Shown here piece after piece: positions 35,449 to 44,672 of a stretch of DNA of 64,000 bases. Origin of the DNA: Ruegeria sp. HKCCD4315 (GTDB lineage: Bacteria; Pseudomonadota; Alphaproteobacteria; Rhodobacterales; Rhodobacteraceae); contig NZ_WVRN01000001.1 of assembly GCF_013112245.1 (NCBI RefSeq), positions 1,244,501-1,308,500 of the forward strand, given 5' to 3'. The notes beneath the pieces are model-generated. The model had not been told where the DNA came from, searched no databases, and saw only the letters and a list, made by a program, of their open reading frames with translations. The first letter of the stretch is position 1. Every line of letters begins with the position of its first letter. Made by a program: the position numbers and the translations under genes.

Positions 35449-35838
35449 ATGAATATGACTGAAAACAAGACAGCTCCGGCGTTGAATGAAATTCTTGATC
35501 TGGAAAAGCAGGTCTGGATGGCGTTGGTCGAAGGTAATGCAAGCGCAGACCGTGCTTTGCTGAGTGCAGATTTTCTGGGGGTTTACCCAACCGGGTTTGC
35601 CAATCGCGATGATCATGTTGGCCAATTCGCGGATTCTCCGACGATGGTGGAGTTTGATCTGAGCGATGCGCGGTTGCGGGTTCTGACATCGGATATCGTT
35701 TTGTTGTCTTATAGGGCTGATTACTTGCGTCCCGGTGCGACAGAGCGCGAAGCGATGCTGATTTCCTCATTGTGGGAACGAAGGAACGACGTCTGGGTCA
35801 ACAGTTTCAGTCAGGACACACCCGTTCAGGACGTCTGA
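35449..35838 (+). CDS. DUF4440 / NTF2-like family protein
   Basis: Soluble protein of 129 residues with the NTF2-like cone fold pattern of DUF4440: helix ALNEILDLEKQVWMALVEGN, then ADRALLSADFLGVYPTGF, a DDHVGQF segment and the closing strands (VLLSYRADYL, LISSLWERRNDVWVNSFSQ). Such proteins are often small isomerase- or hydratase-like enzymes or binding modules; the activity is unknown. It is read away from the DUF2852 gene and toward glnE, which starts 49 bases after it. Confidence 0.75.
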   Translation: MNMTENKTAPALNEILDLEKQVWMALVEGNASADRALLSADFLGVYPTGFANRDDHVGQFADSPTMVEFDLSDARLRVLTSDIVLLSYRADYLRPGATEREAMLISSLWERRNDVWVNSFSQDTPVQDV

Positions 35839-35887
35839 TCAGAATGCCCCATTGACGATGACGCGCCGCGATGCGCAGGGTGCGCGC

Positions 35888-38683
35888 ATGACTGACGCAC
35901 TTGCCATTACCCGACTTCCACGTGCTTTTGATCCGTCTTTAGGAGATGAAGCGCGGGCCCTTATGCCAGATTTGCCGCAGGAAATGGGTGAGCTCGTGGC
36001 GGGCACTGCCGGGTCCAGCCCTTATCTGAAAGGTCTGATCGAGCGTGAGAAAAGCTGGTTGCCCGAGGCATTGGAGCAGCCGGATCAGGCCCTTGCGAAC
36101 GTTATGGCTGCAGCGCGTGATCTGCCGCCCGATCAGTTGAAACCCGGCTTGCGGCAGGCCAAGCGACGTTTGGCGCTGCTGACCGCCTTGGCTGATATTG
36201 CAGGTGCGTGGCCGTTAGAGAAGGTCACGGCGGCCCTGACGGATTTCGGAGCCCTGGCTGCGGATGTTGCGGCCAAGGCCGAGATCGCTGCTTTGATCCG
36301 GCGCAAGAAACTGCCCGGAATGACTGAAGATGATGTCGAAAACGCAGCTGGGCTGGTCATTCTTGCGATGGGCAAGATGGGCGCGCATGAGCTGAACTAT
36401 AGCTCGGACATTGACCTGATAGTCCTGTTTGATGAGACGCGTTTTGACCCAGATGATTTTTACGAAGCCCGGCAGGGCATGGTCCGGGCGACGCGAAACT
36501 TTTGCGCAACGCTCAGCGACAAGACGGCGGACGGGTATGTGTTTCGTACCGATCTGAGGCTGCGTCCTGATCCCGCCGTGACACCGGTCTGCATGGCGAT
36601 GGAGGCGGCTGAACGGTATTATGAAAGCCTTGGTCGTACCTGGGAACGGGCAGCCTATATCAAGGCACGACCCTGTGCCGGGGATCTGGTTGCGGGTCAA
36701 AGGTTTTTGGACAGCCTGCGCCCATTCGTCTGGCGCCGTCATCTGGACTTTGCGGCCATTCAGGACGCCCATGATATGCGTCTGCGTATCCGCGAAAACA
36801 AAGGTACGGGTGGGTCCATGTCAATCCCCGGCCACGACATGAAGCTGGGGCAGGGCGGTATCCGAGAGATCGAGTTTTTCACTCAAACCCGCCAACTGAT
36901 CGCAGGTGGGCGGGATGCTGACCTGCGGGTGCGGGGGACTGTTCCGGGGCTGGCAGCGCTGGCGTCAAAAGGCTGGGTGCCAGAGGACGTAGCCGAGAAA
37001 CTGACCGATCATTACCGGGCGCATCGCGAGGTCGAGCATCGCATTCAGATGATCCACGATGCGCAGACCCACAAGGTTCCCAAAACGCCGGATGGGATCG
37101 AACGTGTTGCGTGCCTGATGGGGATCAGCAGCGCCGATTTGATGCAAGACCTGACGAACCGCCTGACCGAAGTACATGAACTGACCGAGGGGTTCTTTGC
37201 TCCGGGCCAATCACAACCGCCCGCGCCTGCGCAGGATGTCGAGTTCGACAAAAAGATACTGGCGCGTTGGACGACATATCCGGCGTTGCGAAGCCAGCGA
37301 GGTGCTCGGATTTTCGAACGTCTGCGGCCAGAATTGCTGTCGCGCCTCGCCAAGACGGCCAAGCCAGACGAGGCGCTTATGGCCTTGGACGGGTTTCTGG
37401 CCGGTCTTCCCGCCGGCGTGCAGCTGTTTTCCTTGTTCGAAGCGAACCCGCATCTGATTGACCTCTTGGTCGATATTGTTGGCACATCCCATGCGCTTGC
37501 TTCGCACCTGTCACGCAATGCGTCTGTGTTTGACGCAGTGATCGGGGGCAGTTTCTTTACCGATTGGCCGGGGCAAGAGGCGCTGCAGGCCGAACTGGCA
37601 CAAGCCCTTTCAGAGGAAACGGACTATGAAACTCAGCTCGATCTGGCGCGGCGCTGGTGCAAAGAATGGCATTTCCGTATTGGTGTGCACCATCTGCGCG
37701 GCCTGATTGACGGGGCACAGGCCGGTCAGCAATACGCACAGCTTGCTCAATCGGTGATTGCAGCCATACTCCCACACGTCACTGAAAACTTCGCCCGCAA
37801 ACATGGTCCTGCGCCGGGGCGCGGGGCGGCTATTCTGGGCATGGGCTCACTTGGGGCAGGGCGGATCAACTCGCAATCCGATCTGGACATGATCGTGATC
37901 TATGATCCCTTGGACCAAGAGATGTCGGATGGCCCGCGCCCATTGGCCGCGCGGACATATTACGCAAGGTTTACGCAGGCGCTGATCACCGCACTCTCGG
38001 CCCCCATGTCGCAAGGGCGTTTGTATGAGGTCGACATGCGATTGCGCCCCTCGGGCAATCAGGGGCCGGTGGCAACAAGCTGGGCCAGTTTTACCAACTA
38101 TCAGCAAAACGAAGCCTGGGTGTGGGAGCATCTGGCCCTGACTCGCGCGCATGTCGTCGCGGGTGACGCGGGGCTGGCTGAGGACATTGAATCCTTCCGG
38201 GCTGAATTCCTGTCTCACCCACGAGAACAGGCTAAAGTCCTGCGCGAAGTGGCAGAGATGCGCGCGCGCCTCGCCGCCGCCAAGGCACCTGCGGGCATCT
38301 GGGATGCCAAGAACGGACCGGGGCGTCTGATGGACATCGAACTGATGGCCGAGACCGGCGCTTTGCTGGCCGGCTCGGCGCAGCGTGATGTATCGTCGGG
38401 TCTGGATGGGGCCGTCGCAGCCGGATTGCTGAATGTCGCGCAGGCGCAATCGCTGAAAGAATGCTATGATTTATGCTGGTCCGTGCAATGTGCCGCCCGC
38501 CTACTGTCGGGCAAGGTCATCGAAGCGGACAAGATCGGTGAGGGTGGCACCGCGTTTCTATGCCGCGCAACCGGGTTCGAACAGGTCGAGGCGCTGCAGG
38601 CGGCATTGCAGGACAGTTACACGACCGCAGCCGATCTGATCGGAGGCGTGATCAAAGGGGGCGAAGATGGCGCGCAGCACTGA
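35888..38683 (+). CDS. glnE: Bifunctional glutamine synthetase adenylyltransferase/deadenylylase
   Basis: Controls glutamine synthetase by adding or removing AMP in response to PII and glutamine. About 931 residues with two nucleotidyltransferase domains. The N-terminal deadenylylase site is MGKMGAHELNYSSDIDLIV (near residue 165) and the C-terminal adenylylase site is GMGSLGAGRINSQSDLDMIV (near 655), each with the G-x-G/S...S-D-x-D signature. GGIREIEFFTQ (near 330) is another family motif. The start at 35888 has AGGGTG ahead and gives a usual N-terminus; earlier TTG and ATG codons are possible. Confidence 0.94.
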   Translation: MTDALAITRLPRAFDPSLGDEARALMPDLPQEMGELVAGTAGSSPYLKGLIEREKSWLPEALEQPDQALANVMAAARDLPPDQLKPGLRQAKRRLALLTALADIAGAWPLEKVTAALTDFGALAADVAAKAEIAALIRRKKLPGMTEDDVENAAGLVILAMGKMGAHELNYSSDIDLIVLFDETRFDPDDFYEARQGMVRATRNFCATLSDKTADGYVFRTDLRLRPDPAVTPVCMAMEAAERYYESLGRTWERAAYIKARPCAGDLVAGQRFLDSLRPFVWRRHLDFAAIQDAHDMRLRIRENKGTGGSMSIPGHDMKLGQGGIREIEFFTQTRQLIAGGRDADLRVRGTVPGLAALASKGWVPEDVAEKLTDHYRAHREVEHRIQMIHDAQTHKVPKTPDGIERVACLMGISSADLMQDLTNRLTEVHELTEGFFAPGQSQPPAPAQDVEFDKKILARWTTYPALRSQRGARIFERLRPELLSRLAKTAKPDEALMALDGFLAGLPAGVQLFSLFEANPHLIDLLVDIVGTSHALASHLSRNASVFDAVIGGSFFTDWPGQEALQAELAQALSEETDYETQLDLARRWCKEWHFRIGVHHLRGLIDGAQAGQQYAQLAQSVIAAILPHVTENFARKHGPAPGRGAAILGMGSLGAGRINSQSDLDMIVIYDPLDQEMSDGPRPLAARTYYARFTQALITALSAPMSQGRLYEVDMRLRPSGNQGPVATSWASFTNYQQNEAWVWEHLALTRAHVVAGDAGLAEDIESFRAEFLSHPREQAKVLREVAEMRARLAAAKAPAGIWDAKNGPGRLMDIELMAETGALLAGSAQRDVSSGLDGAVAAGLLNVAQAQSLKECYDLCWSVQCAARLLSGKVIEADKIGEGGTAFLCRATGFEQVEALQAALQDSYTTAADLIGGVIKGGEDGAQH

Positions 38684-38939
38684 TCCCAACGACCACAAGG
38701 GTCTGATCCTTGAAGCCTATCGCATTGAGGGCATCACCTTGCCCGAATGCCGCAGTATTTTTCTGGACTGGGCGCTCAGCCTGCCTGCCGATCGCGATCA
38801 GAATACAGCGCTGGCGGAATTGCACGCGGGCTACGTGGACCAAAACCCCGATCATCCCATGACACAAGTCCTGAGCGAGGGTCTTCAGGCGGCTCAGACC
38901 CCCAAACGCCGAGGCGGATGGCGATCCCGTAACCGCTAG
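38667..38939 (+). CDS. Small conserved hypothetical protein, overlapping glnE
   Basis: A 90-residue, soluble, mostly helical protein (GLILEAYRIEGITLPECRS, FLDWALSLPAD) with a basic C-terminus (PKRRGGWRSRNR). It starts 17 bases inside the end of glnE in another frame, with GGGGGCGAAG ahead of its ATG, so translation is probably coupled. I do not recognise the family, but the position right after glnE is likely conserved among relatives. Confidence 0.7.
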   Translation: MARSTDPNDHKGLILEAYRIEGITLPECRSIFLDWALSLPADRDQNTALAELHAGYVDQNPDHPMTQVLSEGLQAAQTPKRRGGWRSRNR

Positions 38940-38977
38940 GGGTTTTCGACCGCCGCGTTCATGACTATGAGGGCGCC

Positions 38978-40180
38978 ATGACCCAATCTGCCGACCGCCC
39001 CCGTATCCGCCTGAAACCCAAAGCCAATGCGCGCGGCCTGCGTCATGGCTTCCCTTGGGTCTATGCCAACGACATCGTCACCGACCGCCGTACCCGTAAA
39101 ATCCCTGCCGGTGCACTGGCCGTGCTTGAGGATGAAAAACGCGCGCCCATCGCGCTGGTGGCGGTCAACCCCGAGTCCAAGATCATGTGCCGGGTGCTGG
39201 ACCGGGATATTGACGCGCAGCTTGACGCCGCGTGGTTCGAAACCCGCCTGCGGCGCGCTCTTGAGATGCGCGAACGCCTGTTTGACGCGCCGTATTACCG
39301 CCTGATCCATGCCGAGGCGGATGGCTTTCCCGGCGTGATCATCGACCGTTTTGGAGACGCCTGCGTTATCCAACCGAACGCGGCCTGGGCCGAGGCGCAT
39401 CTGGACCTGCTGACAGATGCTCTGGTCAGGGTCACTGGCGTGACCACGGTTCTAAAGAACGCCTCGGGTCGCACGCGCGGGCTGGAGGGGCTGGACGATG
39501 TCAACCTAACCCTGCGCGGCACCGCACCCGATGCACCCCTGCCGGTGCCGATGAATGGCGCGACCTATATGGCCGATCTGACCGGCGGGCAGAAAACCGG
39601 CCTGTTCTATGACCAGCGTCCCAATCATGCCTTCGCTGCGCGGCTTGTTCATCCCGGAGCGCACGTGTTGGACGTCTTCAGCCATGTAGGCGGCTTTGGT
39701 CTCGCCATGCTGGCAGGCGGTGCTGGGCAGGCGCTGTCTGTGGATGGCTCTGCCGCCGCACTGGAGTTGGCGGCAAAGGGTGCTGAGGCTTCGGGCCTTG
39801 CTGACAAGTTCCAAACCCGGCAAGGCGACGCGTTCGACGTGTTGACCCAATTGGGGGAAGAGGGCGCGCAGTTTGACGTCGTGATCTGCGACCCGCCCGC
39901 TTTTGCGCCGTCGAAACAAGCGCTGGATGCAGGGCTGCGCGCCTATGAGCGGATCGCCCGATTGGCCGCACCTCTGGTCAAATCCGGCGGTTACCTGGGG
40001 CTGTGCTCATGTTCACACGCCGCTGATCTGGGGCGATTCCGCGATGCCTCATCCCGCGGGATCGGTCGGGCCGGACGGCAGGCACAACTGATCCATACCG
40101 GGTTTGCGGGCCCGGATCACCCGCAATTGCCGCAACTGGCGGAAAGCGGCTATCTCAAAGCGGTGTTCTATCGCCTATGA
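38978..40180 (+). CDS. RlmI-like class I rRNA methyltransferase
   Basis: SAM-dependent methyltransferase of 400 residues related to RlmI, the 23S rRNA m5C1962 enzyme. An N-terminal PUA-like domain (about 8 to 85: RIRLKPKANARGLRHGF) precedes an EEHEE domain and a Rossmann methyltransferase domain. Motifs: LTGGQKTGLFYDQRPNH, VLDVFSHVGGFG (SAM site), and VICDPPAFAPSKQ. The catalytic Cys is in GLCSCSHAAD. The classic E. coli protein is a similar length. The last four bases of its reading frame overlap the start of the PIN gene (ATGA). Confidence 0.85.
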   Translation: MTQSADRPRIRLKPKANARGLRHGFPWVYANDIVTDRRTRKIPAGALAVLEDEKRAPIALVAVNPESKIMCRVLDRDIDAQLDAAWFETRLRRALEMRERLFDAPYYRLIHAEADGFPGVIIDRFGDACVIQPNAAWAEAHLDLLTDALVRVTGVTTVLKNASGRTRGLEGLDDVNLTLRGTAPDAPLPVPMNGATYMADLTGGQKTGLFYDQRPNHAFAARLVHPGAHVLDVFSHVGGFGLAMLAGGAGQALSVDGSAAALELAAKGAEASGLADKFQTRQGDAFDVLTQLGEEGAQFDVVICDPPAFAPSKQALDAGLRAYERIARLAAPLVKSGGYLGLCSCSHAADLGRFRDASSRGIGRAGRQAQLIHTGFAGPDHPQLPQLAESGYLKAVFYRL

Positions 40181-40719
40181 AAGCCGTGCTCGACACCTGC
40201 GTGATCTACCCCACGGTGATGCGCGAGATGTTGTTGGGGGCCGCGCGTCTGGGTCATTTCACCCCGATTTGGTCTGCACGTATCCTCGAGGAATGGGCCC
40301 GCGCCGCCCGCAAACTTGGCCCAACGGGTGAGGCACAAGCCCGTGCCGAAATCGCACTGACACAAGCCAATTGGCCCGATGCCGAGCGCGCGCCGAACGA
40401 GGGACTGCAAAACCGCCTTTGGCTGCCTGATGCTGCTGACATTCATGTATTGGCCACCGCAATTGCTGCGTCCGCCGATGTAATCGTGACGGTGAATGCG
40501 AAAGATTTCCCCAGAAATATCCTAGCCGAAGAAGGGCTTGATCGCGTCGACCCTGACAGTCTGCTTCACGGTTTCTGGCAAGCAGACGCAACCGGGATGA
40601 ACGCACTCGCGGCTCAGGTCCTTGCCGAGGCCAACCGTCTCTCAGGTGTTCAATGGACGTTGCGCGCATTGATGAAAAAAGCCCGCTTTCCCCGATTGGG
40701 CAAAGCCCTTACCACGTAA
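40177..40719 (+). CDS. PIN domain protein, RSP_2648 family
   Basis: Putative metal-dependent ribonuclease of 180 residues. The PIN acidic residues are seen as D6 (MKAVLDTCVIYP), E37 in ARILEEWARA, D-A-A-D-IHVLATAIA around residue 86 and D109 in VNAKDFP. It follows the methyltransferase with a four-base overlap. No antitoxin-like gene is next to it, so it does not look like a VapC toxin. Coupling to an rRNA methyltransferase suggests an rRNA- or tRNA-related nuclease job, which is an inference. Confidence 0.8.
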   Translation: MKAVLDTCVIYPTVMREMLLGAARLGHFTPIWSARILEEWARAARKLGPTGEAQARAEIALTQANWPDAERAPNEGLQNRLWLPDAADIHVLATAIAASADVIVTVNAKDFPRNILAEEGLDRVDPDSLLHGFWQADATGMNALAAQVLAEANRLSGVQWTLRALMKKARFPRLGKALTT

Positions 40720-40730
40720 ACGGGATCTAT

Positions 40731-40780
40731 CTTCGTCTGGCTAAAAATACCTCGGAGAGCGCGAGAGGCTGGCCTCTCGC
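40731..40780. repeat. Palindromic intergenic repeat, copy C (one arm plus hairpin)
   Basis: CTTCGTCTGGCTAAAAATACCTCGG (written as CTTCGTCTGG then CTAAAAATACCTCGG, 40731-40755) matches the right arm of copy A, followed by GCGAGAGGC/CCTCTCGC (40761-40780), a relative of the GCGAGGC hairpin. It fills the convergent gap between the PIN gene and the M48 protease. Confidence 0.75.
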
Positions 40781-40789
40781 TGCGCACCC

Positions 40790-41497
40790 TCAGCCACGTT
40801 CCCAACGCTGCTCAAGAGCTTCCAACGCTGCAATCCGCTCGTCCGTCTTGGGGTGGCTCATCAACCACGCCGGAACGACACCGGCGCGTTGCTGCGTCAG
40901 GTCCTCCAACTTGTGAAACAGTGATTTCTGCGGTCCAATTCCGATCCCGGCCTTGGTCAACAAAGCTGCGGCATATTCGTCGGCCTCATACTCATCCCCA
41001 CGTGACAGGCGCGAGGCCAAAAGAGCGGTCAAAGCATTGGCAATCATCGCACCGATGAACGGGATGAACCGGTTCAGGACCAGTATCAACGCCGTCCGCA
41101 TCGCGTTCTGACCGGAAAAATCAATCATCCGTCGACGTGCGTGCCCCAGCGCCACATGCCCCAACTCATGCGCGATGACACTGGCCATTTCCTCGGCTGA
41201 AACTTCGCCATTGCGAAACTTGCGATAGAACCCCCGCGTAATGAAAATCCGCCCGTCTGGGGCGGCCAACCCATTCACCGGGTCGATCTCATAGATGTAA
41301 ACCGGTACCCGATCGATACCCAAAGCAGCGGCCAGCCGGTCCGTCATGCGTTTCAGCGCGGGGTCGGCCAGTTCGGTCGACTTTGCGTCCAGCTCTCGGT
41401 GGGTGCGCCAGACGGATATCCGGTACATCGCAAGGCCATACAAAACGGCCAGAAAGATCGGGGTGAGTTTGATCATAGCCCAGATATGGTTCTTCAT
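40790..41497 (-). CDS. M48 family zinc metalloprotease, membrane-anchored
   Basis: Protease of about 235 residues. One N-terminal hydrophobic segment (AMIKLTPIFLAVLYGLAM) anchors it. The zinc site is HELGHVALGH, and EADEYAAALL supplies the third ligand. A hydrophobic patch FIPFIGAMIANALTALLAS lies between them. The LMSHPKTDERIAAL tail is typical of M48 (HtpX/Oma1-like) proteins. No TPR repeats, unlike the larger M48 gene at 9488. The start is uncertain among 41497, 41476 and an upstream TTG; none has a good ribosome-binding site. Confidence 0.82.
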   Translation of the reverse strand: MKNHIWAMIKLTPIFLAVLYGLAMYRISVWRTHRELDAKSTELADPALKRMTDRLAAALGIDRVPVYIYEIDPVNGLAAPDGRIFITRGFYRKFRNGEVSAEEMASVIAHELGHVALGHARRRMIDFSGQNAMRTALILVLNRFIPFIGAMIANALTALLASRLSRGDEYEADEYAAALLTKAGIGIGPQKSLFHKLEDLTQQRAGVVPAWLMSHPKTDERIAALEALEQRWERG

Positions 41498-41566
41498 CGC
41501 GAGTTCGGCAAGGCACAATGGCCCTGCCAGACGCTTCAATACCGTTTTGTACTGCCCAGGCTATGA

Positions 41567-42746
41567 TCACTTCCGGGGTGCAGGAAGCTTCAGGTTTTCA
41601 TGTAGGTCAGCCAGAGTTTCGATTGTCAGTGTGGAACCCTTGGAGGCTTCAAAAAATGCGTGTTCAGCCTCTTTTTGCGCGACCAGGCTATCCGTTCTCA
41701 AATCTCTCACATCAGCGCGCAGAGCGTCCTGTGCCTCCTCAAAGGTCTGTGCGTCCCGCAGTTCGTTTTCCAACGCATCGAGTTTCTCGTTGTAGTCCGG
41801 GTCACCGGGATCGAGCGCTGCGATGTCATCGGCAATCTGGTCGCTACTTCGCCCGTCGTAGCTTTCGTTCAGATCCCGCAAATCACGCCGTGCGTCATAT
41901 AACTGCCCGCGCAAGTCGTAATATTCGGTCGCCGCTGCCTGATAAGTGGCGATTTTCCCAACATTGCTGTTGGCTGCAGCGTTCTGGAAGGCTGGGGCCG
42001 CCGCTTTCGATGCATTCAGATTGCGCAGCTTGTCCGAACCGTAAGGATCGGTGATCTCAGCAACCAGCGGGTCATGATAGCGGTGTTTCTTACCGTTATA
42101 AGGCGTCTTATGGCGAAGTTGGAATTCGGTTTCTTTCGGGTTGTAGTTATGGGTCTGAGAATACTGATGATAGCTTGGATCGTAAGGCACCGGTTGCACA
42201 GTCACATCGTCTTTGTAACGGTTCTTGGGTTGCGGAAGCCCAAGATTGTCATGGAAATCTCCCAAAGTATCTTTGGTCAGGGAACGCCCTTTGGAGGCGT
42301 CAAAGAACGCGTCTTCTGCCTCTTGCAGCGCATCATTTGTCTGATACCGCAGGTCTTTCAGATCGGCGCGCAATCCGTCGCGTGTTTCCTCATATGTTTC
42401 AGCGTCCTGCAATTCGGATTCCAGAGCTTCGCGTTTGCTGTCATAATCCGGATCATTCGGATCAAGCGCTGCGATGTCGTCGGCAATTTGGTCGCTGGTT
42501 CGCCCGTCATAGCTTTCGTTCAGATCTAGCAAATCGCGTCTCGTGTCATACAACTGCCCACGCAAATCGTAATATTCCGCGGCAGCAGCCTGATAAGTGG
42601 CGATTTTCCCAACATTGCTGTTGGCTGCAGCGTTCTGGAAGGCAGGAGCCGCCGCTTTCGACGCATTCAGATTGCGCAGCTTATCCGAACCGTAAGGATC
42701 GGTAATCGCAGCAACCAAAGGGTCGTGATAGCGGTGTTTTTTGCGG
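41567..42746 (-). repeat. Intragenic direct repeat with a 651-base period
   Basis: The two halves of the secreted protein gene, about 41567-42095 and 42218-42746, are direct repeats shifted by exactly 651 bases (217 codons). For example GATAAGTGGCGATTTTCCC occurs at 41941 and at 42592, with the next 110 bases almost the same. Similarity is highest near the start of the unit in the reading direction and falls toward its end. Confidence 0.85.
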
Positions 42747-43312
42747 CCATCCAAGTCAGGAGCAACATCATATCGTACAACAGGACGTAAAGAACGTTCG
42801 ACCGGTTTCACTGAAACGGTCTTGTATGCGCGTGTCATTTTTGCGGACTTGCCGTTGGACTTCTTTGTGGGCTGTTTGCCAAACAGCTGCCGTACATCCT
42901 TCTTGAACTCTCGCCCAAATTCGCCAAGTGAGACCCGCCGAGCTTTTTGGTTTCCTCCAGCGATAGATTTAGACTTTTTTGTCTTGGCCGCGTGTTGCTT
43001 TTTCGCTCCGGCACCTTTCCCCGAAGCTGAGGATTTGCCCTTGGATTTGTTTTTCCCACCACTACTGGCATGGGATCCTTTTGAGGAGTTTCCTTTGCCA
43101 CCGCCGTCGGCCTGCGATCCCCTTGACGAATTCCCTTTTCCTTTGGATCCGCCCCCATTGTCTGCTTTCCCAGAATTCCCATTCCCTTTGCCGTTCTTTG
43201 CAAAAGCTGTATCCGGCGCAAGTGCAAATGTCGCGGCCGCCCCGAACGTAACGATCAATGAAATGGCGGTTGCCACGGACGCAAGAAGATTTCTTAATTT
43301 GCGGTTGGTCAT
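41567..43312 (-). CDS. Secreted protein with low-complexity linker and two large internal repeats
   Basis: A 581-residue protein of unknown function. The signal peptide (residues 1 to 38, ends DTAFA) is followed by a Lys/Gly/Ser-rich low-complexity region at about 40 to 105, a short FGREFKKDVRQLFG helix, then two copies of a unit of about 165 residues at about 190-360 and 408-581. Each unit starts RYHDPLVA, runs through SDKLRNLNASKAAAPA, has Asp-rich DIAALDP-DPDY, and then charged helix rich in Glu, Ala, Arg. The copies are nearly identical in their first 90 residues and diverge afterwards. GGGGGC precedes the ATG. Possibly a cell-surface or matrix protein. Confidence 0.7.
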   Translation of the reverse strand: MTNRKLRNLLASVATAISLIVTFGAAATFALAPDTAFAKNGKGNGNSGKADNGGGSKGKGNSSRGSQADGGGKGNSSKGSHASSGGKNKSKGKSSASGKGAGAKKQHAAKTKKSKSIAGGNQKARRVSLGEFGREFKKDVRQLFGKQPTKKSNGKSAKMTRAYKTVSVKPVERSLRPVVRYDVAPDLDGRKKHRYHDPLVAAITDPYGSDKLRNLNASKAAAPAFQNAAANSNVGKIATYQAAAAEYYDLRGQLYDTRRDLLDLNESYDGRTSDQIADDIAALDPNDPDYDSKREALESELQDAETYEETRDGLRADLKDLRYQTNDALQEAEDAFFDASKGRSLTKDTLGDFHDNLGLPQPKNRYKDDVTVQPVPYDPSYHQYSQTHNYNPKETEFQLRHKTPYNGKKHRYHDPLVAEITDPYGSDKLRNLNASKAAAPAFQNAAANSNVGKIATYQAAATEYYDLRGQLYDARRDLRDLNESYDGRSSDQIADDIAALDPGDPDYNEKLDALENELRDAQTFEEAQDALRADVRDLRTDSLVAQKEAEHAFFEASKGSTLTIETLADLHENLKLPAPRK

Positions 43313-43483
43313 GTCTGCCCCCAAGCTTTGACCCGCTTGCACATTAACATGAAACTGAAGATCGGCGAGCCTTGAGGCCGCTTTAGTACGGAACTCGCAA
43401 ACAATCGGCGCATTTGCGCGCCTATCTTTCAAATCTGTTCATAATTCGGAAACAATAAGGCGGCGCTTGGGGGCTTGCTTTGG

Positions 43484-44668
43484 CTACCGCGTAAGTTCCC
43501 TCATGCCCTGTTCCAGGCCGGCCAGTGTCATGGGCACCATACGATCCTCGAAAATCTCTCGGATCATCCCAATGGAATGGGTGTATTCCCAATATTTCTC
43601 GGGCACTGGATTGATCCAAAGGTTGGATGCCCACTGTTCGCGCGCCCGTTGCAGCCAGACTTGTCCGGCTTCCTGATTCCAGTGTTCGTTGGCACCGCCG
43701 GGATAGGCGATTTCATACGGGCTCATCGAGGCGTCGCCGACGAAGATGCATTTGTAGTCACCGCCATAGGTGCGCAGCACTTCGTGCGTGGGGGTCTGTT
43801 GATCCCAGCGACGGCGATTGTCGCGCCAAACACCTTCATAAAGGCAGTTGTGGAAGTAGTAATATTCCAGATGCTTGAACTCGGTTCGGGCAGCGGAAAA
43901 CAGTTCTTCGACCACCTTGATGTGCGGGTCCATTGATCCGCCCACGTCCAGAAACAGCAGCACCTTGACCGCGTTGTGACGCTCGGGGCGGGTCTTGACG
44001 TCCAGATAGCCATGTTCAGCCGTGGCGCGGATGGTGCCGTCCAGATCCAGCTCTTCAGCCGCGCCTTCACGGGCCCAGCGGCGCAGCCGTTTCAAGGCGA
44101 CCTTGATGTTGCGTGTGCCCAGTTCAACTGTGTCGTCTAAGTTTTTGAATTCCCGCTTGTCCCAGACCTTTACGGCGCGCTGATGGCGGCTTTCCTTCTG
44201 ACCGATGCGGACGCCTTCGGGGTTATACCCGTAGGCCCCAAATGGAGAGGTTCCGGCTGTGCCAATCCACTTGTTGCCCCCTTGATGGCGGCCCTGTTGT
44301 TCCTTGAGCCGCTCGCGCAGGGTTTCCATCAGCTTATCAAACCCGCCAAGCGCTTCAATCTCGGCTTTTTCCTCATCCGACAGGTGCTTTTCGGCCATCT
44401 TGGCCAGCCAGTCGCCAGGGATATCCACGGCTTCCAGAACCTGATCGAAACTGATCTCATTCAGCCCTTCGAAGCTGGCAGCAAAAGCGCGGTCAAACTT
44501 GTCGATGTTGCGTTCATCTTTCACCATCGACACACGCGCGAGGTAATAAAACGCTTCGACATCATAAGTGGCGAGACCCTTTTTCATGCCCTCCAGAAAA
44601 GTCAGGTATTCTCGGAGCGAGACCGGAATTCCAGCTTTGCGGAGGTTTTCGAAGAAGGGCAGAAACAT
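43484..44668 (-). CDS. VWA domain protein, CoxE-like
   Basis: Protein of 394 residues: helical N-terminal domain (FENLRKAGIPVSLREYLTFL), a glycine-rich linker around 130 to 160, and a von Willebrand A domain from about 225. The MIDAS motif is LFLDVGGSMDPH, a DxGxS instead of the classical DxSxS. Family members (CoxE, YeaD2-like) act with MoxR AAA+ ATPases as metallo-chaperones or assembly factors. A MoxR gene is indeed upstream in the same cluster (46775-47620), in the same direction, separated by three small genes. Target complex not known. Confidence 0.85.
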   Translation of the reverse strand: MFLPFFENLRKAGIPVSLREYLTFLEGMKKGLATYDVEAFYYLARVSMVKDERNIDKFDRAFAASFEGLNEISFDQVLEAVDIPGDWLAKMAEKHLSDEEKAEIEALGGFDKLMETLRERLKEQQGRHQGGNKWIGTAGTSPFGAYGYNPEGVRIGQKESRHQRAVKVWDKREFKNLDDTVELGTRNIKVALKRLRRWAREGAAEELDLDGTIRATAEHGYLDVKTRPERHNAVKVLLFLDVGGSMDPHIKVVEELFSAARTEFKHLEYYYFHNCLYEGVWRDNRRRWDQQTPTHEVLRTYGGDYKCIFVGDASMSPYEIAYPGGANEHWNQEAGQVWLQRAREQWASNLWINPVPEKYWEYTHSIGMIREIFEDRMVPMTLAGLEQGMRELTR

Positions 44669-44672
44669 CGCG

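Noticed and set aside
40177..40719. VapC toxin of a toxin-antitoxin pair
   Set aside because: No small antitoxin gene is upstream or downstream; the upstream gene is a 400-residue methyltransferase that overlaps it.
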